Origin: JAZSMS01 sp045536015
Lineage (GTDB): Bacteria; Bacillota; Clostridia; Christensenellales; QALW01
Assembly: GCA_045536015.1 (NCBI GenBank)
Contig: JAZSMS010000043.1
Location: 1-7,918, forward strand
Direction of reading: 5' to 3'
Length of the DNA stretch: 7,918 nucleotides
Part shown: positions 5,396 through 7,918 of the stretch, in pieces
Position numbering within the stretch: the first letter of the stretch is position 1
Layout: every line of letters starts with the position of its first letter
The notes under the pieces: model-generated
What the model was told of the DNA's origin: nothing
The model's database searches: none
What the model saw: only the letters and a program-made list of their open reading frames with translations
Position numbers and translations under genes: made by a program

Positions 5396-7207
5396 ATGGA
5401 AAAATTTTTACCGGTTAAAATTGAAGAATGTACTGAACGCGGTTGGGATAGACCCGATTTTGTCTACGTTTTAGGAGATGCTTACGTTGACCATCCAAGC
5501 TTTGGTCCTGCCATAATTTCGCGCGTGCTTGAAGCGAACGGCTATAAGGTTGCAATACTTCCGCAGCCTGATTGGCACGATATTTCTTGCTTTAAACGTT
5601 TTGGAAGACCGCGCCTTGGCTTTTTGGTTTCGTCAGGAAATATCGATCCAATGGTAAACCATTATACTGCGGCACACAAGAGAAGAAGCTCTGATGCATA
5701 TTCGCCCGGCGGAAAAATGGGCTTGCGCCCTGACAGAGCAACGATTGTATATTGCAACTGCATCCGCCAGGCATACAAAAATATGCCGATAATTATCGGC
5801 GGGGTAGAGCCAAGTCTAAGGCGCTTTGCACACTACGATTGTTGGGATGACAAAGTGCGAGCCTCAGTTTTAGTTGATTCGGGCGCCGACATTTTGCTTT
5901 ACGGTATGGGTGAAAAATCTATAGTTGAGGTTGCTGACGCACTTTCTTCGGGCTTGCGCGTTAATGAAATTACTTACGTTCAAGGCTCGGCGTACGTTAC
6001 CGAAAATGTAGAAAATGTATATAATGCCCTTGAAATTGAAAGCTTTGAAGAAGTTCGTGACGATAAGGAAAAATACTGTAAAGCGTTTATGGCACAGTAC
6101 GAAAATCAAAATCCTTTTTCGTCCAAAACGCTTATTCAAAAGCACGGAAAGAGCTACCTCGTAGTGCTTCCGCCCGCACACCCGCTTTCAACGCGCGAGC
6201 TTGATCAAGTTTACGCTTTACCTTATACGCGAAAGGTACACCCAATGTACGATGCACTTGGCGGTGTTCCTGCAATAAACGAGATAGAATTTTCGATTAC
6301 TGCTAACCGTGGTTGTGTTGGTGCGTGTTCGTTTTGTGCAATAACGTTCCACCAAGGCAGAATTTTGCAAAGCCGAAGTGAGCAGTCAATTATAGAAGAA
6401 GCAAAGGTTTTAACCCAATTACCCGGGTTTAAAGGATATATTCACGACGTTGGCGGACCTACGGCAAACTTTTATGCACAAGGTTGTGCTAAACAAAAGG
6501 AAAGTGGAGCGTGCAAAGATAAACAATGCTTGCATCCGCAGGTTTGTCCTGCCTTTAAGCCTGACCATTCAAAATATATTAAGTTGCTTAAACAACTGCG
6601 TGAATTACCTAAAGTTAAAAAGGTGTTTATCCGTTCGGGATTGCGCTTTGATTGCATTTTAGCAGATAAAAAACACGGCAAAGAGTTTTTAGAGCAGCTT
6701 TGTACGTATCACGTTTCGGGACAATTAAAGGTGGCGCCCGAGCATATTTCCGATAAAGTGCTAAAGCTTATGGGAAAGCCGTCAGTAAGCGTTTACAACG
6801 AGTTTTGTAAAAGATATGAAGATATGAACAAACGTGCAGGCAAGGAGCAATACCTCGTTCCTTACTTAATTTCGGGGCATCCGGGAAGTGATTTAAAGGA
6901 AGCTATCCGCCTTGCCGAATATCTTCGTGATCACAGAATAAATCCCGAGCAGGTTCAGGAATTTTATCCAACGCCCGGCACACTTTCAACGTGTATGTTC
7001 TATACGGGACTTGATCCAAGAACGATGCAAAAGGTGTTTGTTGCACGTTCTATTCCCGAGAAAAAAATGCAACGTGCGCTGTTGCAATATAAAAAGCCCG
7101 AAAATTATGAGCTTGTTAAAAAGGCGTTAATTTCGGCAGGCAGACAGGACCTTATAGGTTTTGGTCCCAAATGTCTGATAAAACCAAGAAAGGTAACAAA
7201 AAAATGA
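5396..7207 (+). CDS. ygiQ: YgiQ family (UPF0313) radical SAM protein
   Basis: This belongs to the YgiQ/UPF0313 radical SAM family, whose reaction is not established. The 603 residues match family length. The N-terminal half (about 1-240) carries family runs such as YVLGDAYVDHPSFG (24-37) and GGVEPSLRRFAHYD (135-148) and may adopt a B12-binding-like fold (inference). The radical SAM core (about 292-545) has the CxxxCxxC motif at C307, C311 and C314, which holds the SAM-binding 4Fe-4S cluster. A second cysteine group (C364, C373, C378, C384) could bind another cluster or metal. KVAPEH (445-450) and LISGHPGS (491-498) are typical of the fold. ATG 5396 is chosen because the family N-terminus begins there, but no Shine-Dalgarno sequence is visible and a terminator lies immediately upstream. 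The stop overlaps the era start by 4 bases. Confidence 0.95.
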   Translation: MEKFLPVKIEECTERGWDRPDFVYVLGDAYVDHPSFGPAIISRVLEANGYKVAILPQPDWHDISCFKRFGRPRLGFLVSSGNIDPMVNHYTAAHKRRSSDAYSPGGKMGLRPDRATIVYCNCIRQAYKNMPIIIGGVEPSLRRFAHYDCWDDKVRASVLVDSGADILLYGMGEKSIVEVADALSSGLRVNEITYVQGSAYVTENVENVYNALEIESFEEVRDDKEKYCKAFMAQYENQNPFSSKTLIQKHGKSYLVVLPPAHPLSTRELDQVYALPYTRKVHPMYDALGGVPAINEIEFSITANRGCVGACSFCAITFHQGRILQSRSEQSIIEEAKVLTQLPGFKGYIHDVGGPTANFYAQGCAKQKESGACKDKQCLHPQVCPAFKPDHSKYIKLLKQLRELPKVKKVFIRSGLRFDCILADKKHGKEFLEQLCTYHVSGQLKVAPEHISDKVLKLMGKPSVSVYNEFCKRYEDMNKRAGKEQYLVPYLISGHPGSDLKEAIRLAEYLRDHRINPEQVQEFYPTPGTLSTCMFYTGLDPRTMQKVFVARSIPEKKMQRALLQYKKPENYELVKKALISAGRQDLIGFGPKCLIKPRKVTKK

Positions 7208-7918
7208 AATCAGGATTTTGTGTGCTTTGCGGCAGACCAAACGTTGGAAAAAGCACGTTAATGAATTATTTTGTTGGGCAAAAAATAGCTATAGTTTCGC
7301 CTAAGGCGCAGACTACGCGCAACTGTATTCGCGGAATTTTAACCGAGGAAGACCATCAGATAGTATTCCTCGATACTCCCGGAATACACAAGCCCAAGTG
7401 CAAGCTTAACGAGTATATGTCAAAAACACAAAAGGAAGCATCAACGGGTGCCGATTTTGTGTGCATTATGCTTGATATTACCGAGCCTATCGGCAAAACT
7501 GACGAGCATATTATTAACGAATATTCTGCTTATCCTTGCGCAGTAGTTTTAAATAAAATAGACCTTGTTCCACGTCAAAAGGTTTTGGATACGATAGCAT
7601 ATTTGGCAAAGTACGATATTGCTATAATTCCCGTTTCGGCAACAACGGGCGAGGGCTGTGAGGAGTTAAAAAAGGTTATAATCGAGCATTTGGAGGAAGG
7701 ACCACAATATTTCCCTGAGGATATGGTGTGTGATTTTCCCGAACGTTTTTTGGCGGCGGAAATAATAAGAGAAAAGGCATTGCTTAACTTAAATGATGAA
7801 ATTCCGCACGGAATAGGCGTAGATATAACACAAATGCGCGAGCAAGCAAACGGAAATTTACGCATAAGTGCTGATATCTACTGCGAAAGAGAATCGCATA
7901 AGGGTATAATTATTGGCA
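7204..7918 (+). CDS. era: GTPase Era (partial, C-terminus missing)
   Basis: Era is an essential GTPase that binds the 3' end of 16S rRNA and assists 30S subunit assembly. The 238 residues visible cover the whole GTPase domain and the start of the KH domain; about 60 residues are lost at the right edge. Motifs are G1 GRPNVGKST (10-18), G2 region AQTTRN (35-40), G3 DTPG (57-60), G4 NKID (117-120) and G5 SAT (145-147). The linker FPERFLAAEIIREK (178-191) and the KH lead-in ending KGIIIG (233-238) distinguish Era from MnmE and Der. The ATG overlaps the ygiQ TGA (ATGA), with AAGAAAGG (7186-7193) 10 bases upstream, so translation is probably coupled to ygiQ. No internal promoter is obvious, so era likely depends on whatever transcribes ygiQ. 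Confidence 0.97.
   Translation, partial: MKSGFCVLCGRPNVGKSTLMNYFVGQKIAIVSPKAQTTRNCIRGILTEEDHQIVFLDTPGIHKPKCKLNEYMSKTQKEASTGADFVCIMLDITEPIGKTDEHIINEYSAYPCAVVLNKIDLVPRQKVLDTIAYLAKYDIAIIPVSATTGEGCEELKKVIIEHLEEGPQYFPEDMVCDFPERFLAAEIIREKALLNLNDEIPHGIGVDITQMREQANGNLRISADIYCERESHKGIIIG

Noticed and set aside
6450..6681. Open frames of about 70 codons on both strands inside ygiQ
   Set aside because: They overlap the conserved cysteine-rich part of YgiQ and lack start signals or family features.
7204..7918. The GTPase as MnmE, expected after jag
   Set aside because: The GTPase domain is at the very N-terminus and is followed by the PERFLAAEIIREK linker and KH lead-in, which are Era features; MnmE has a long N-terminal folate-binding domain first.

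Overview
The window is a chromosomal replication-origin neighbourhood of a low-GC Gram-positive bacterium. The best guess is a member of the class Clostridia, probably uncultured or little studied. Supporting signs are the divergent dnaA / rpmH-rnpA-yidD-yidC-jag layout, two exact TTATCCACA DnaA boxes between the two arms, strong purine-rich ribosome binding sites, and the clostridial style of RnpA, Jag and the YidC without a lipoprotein signal. Species-level identity cannot be read from the sequence.

Left arm (minus strand, 1-2524): dnaA is followed after 5 bases by the start of a polytopic membrane protein that runs off the left edge. That second gene begins at GTG, with its ribosome binding site inside the last dnaA codons. 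In most relatives dnaN occupies this position.

Origin (2525-2844): this is the only gene-free stretch over 300 bases. From left to right it holds the dnaA promoter with a small inverted repeat just downstream of it, a 14-base perfect palindrome, two DnaA boxes inside 17-base direct repeats 31 bases apart, a very AT-rich segment (6 G/C in 46) that could be the unwinding element, a perfect-consensus promoter for rpmH, and a weak leader hairpin.

Right arm (plus strand, 2845-7918): rpmH, rnpA, yidD, yidC and jag form one tight operon. It covers ribosomal protein L34, the RNase P protein, two membrane-insertion factors and a KH/R3H RNA-binding protein, and it ends in a strong intrinsic terminator. 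A YgiQ-type radical SAM gene starts only 8 bases after the terminator's U-tract and has no visible Shine-Dalgarno sequence. It overlaps era (ribosome-assembly GTPase) by 4 bases, and era is cut by the right edge at the beginning of its KH motif. The usual mnmE-mnmG-rsmG set does not follow jag here.

Most of the window is conserved core machinery. I see no mobile element, CRISPR array, defence system or RNA gene. The points of interest are the departures from the usual gene order on both sides of the origin, a few substitutions at normally invariant DnaA positions, the enlarged YidC loop, and the terminator/start arrangement at ygiQ.
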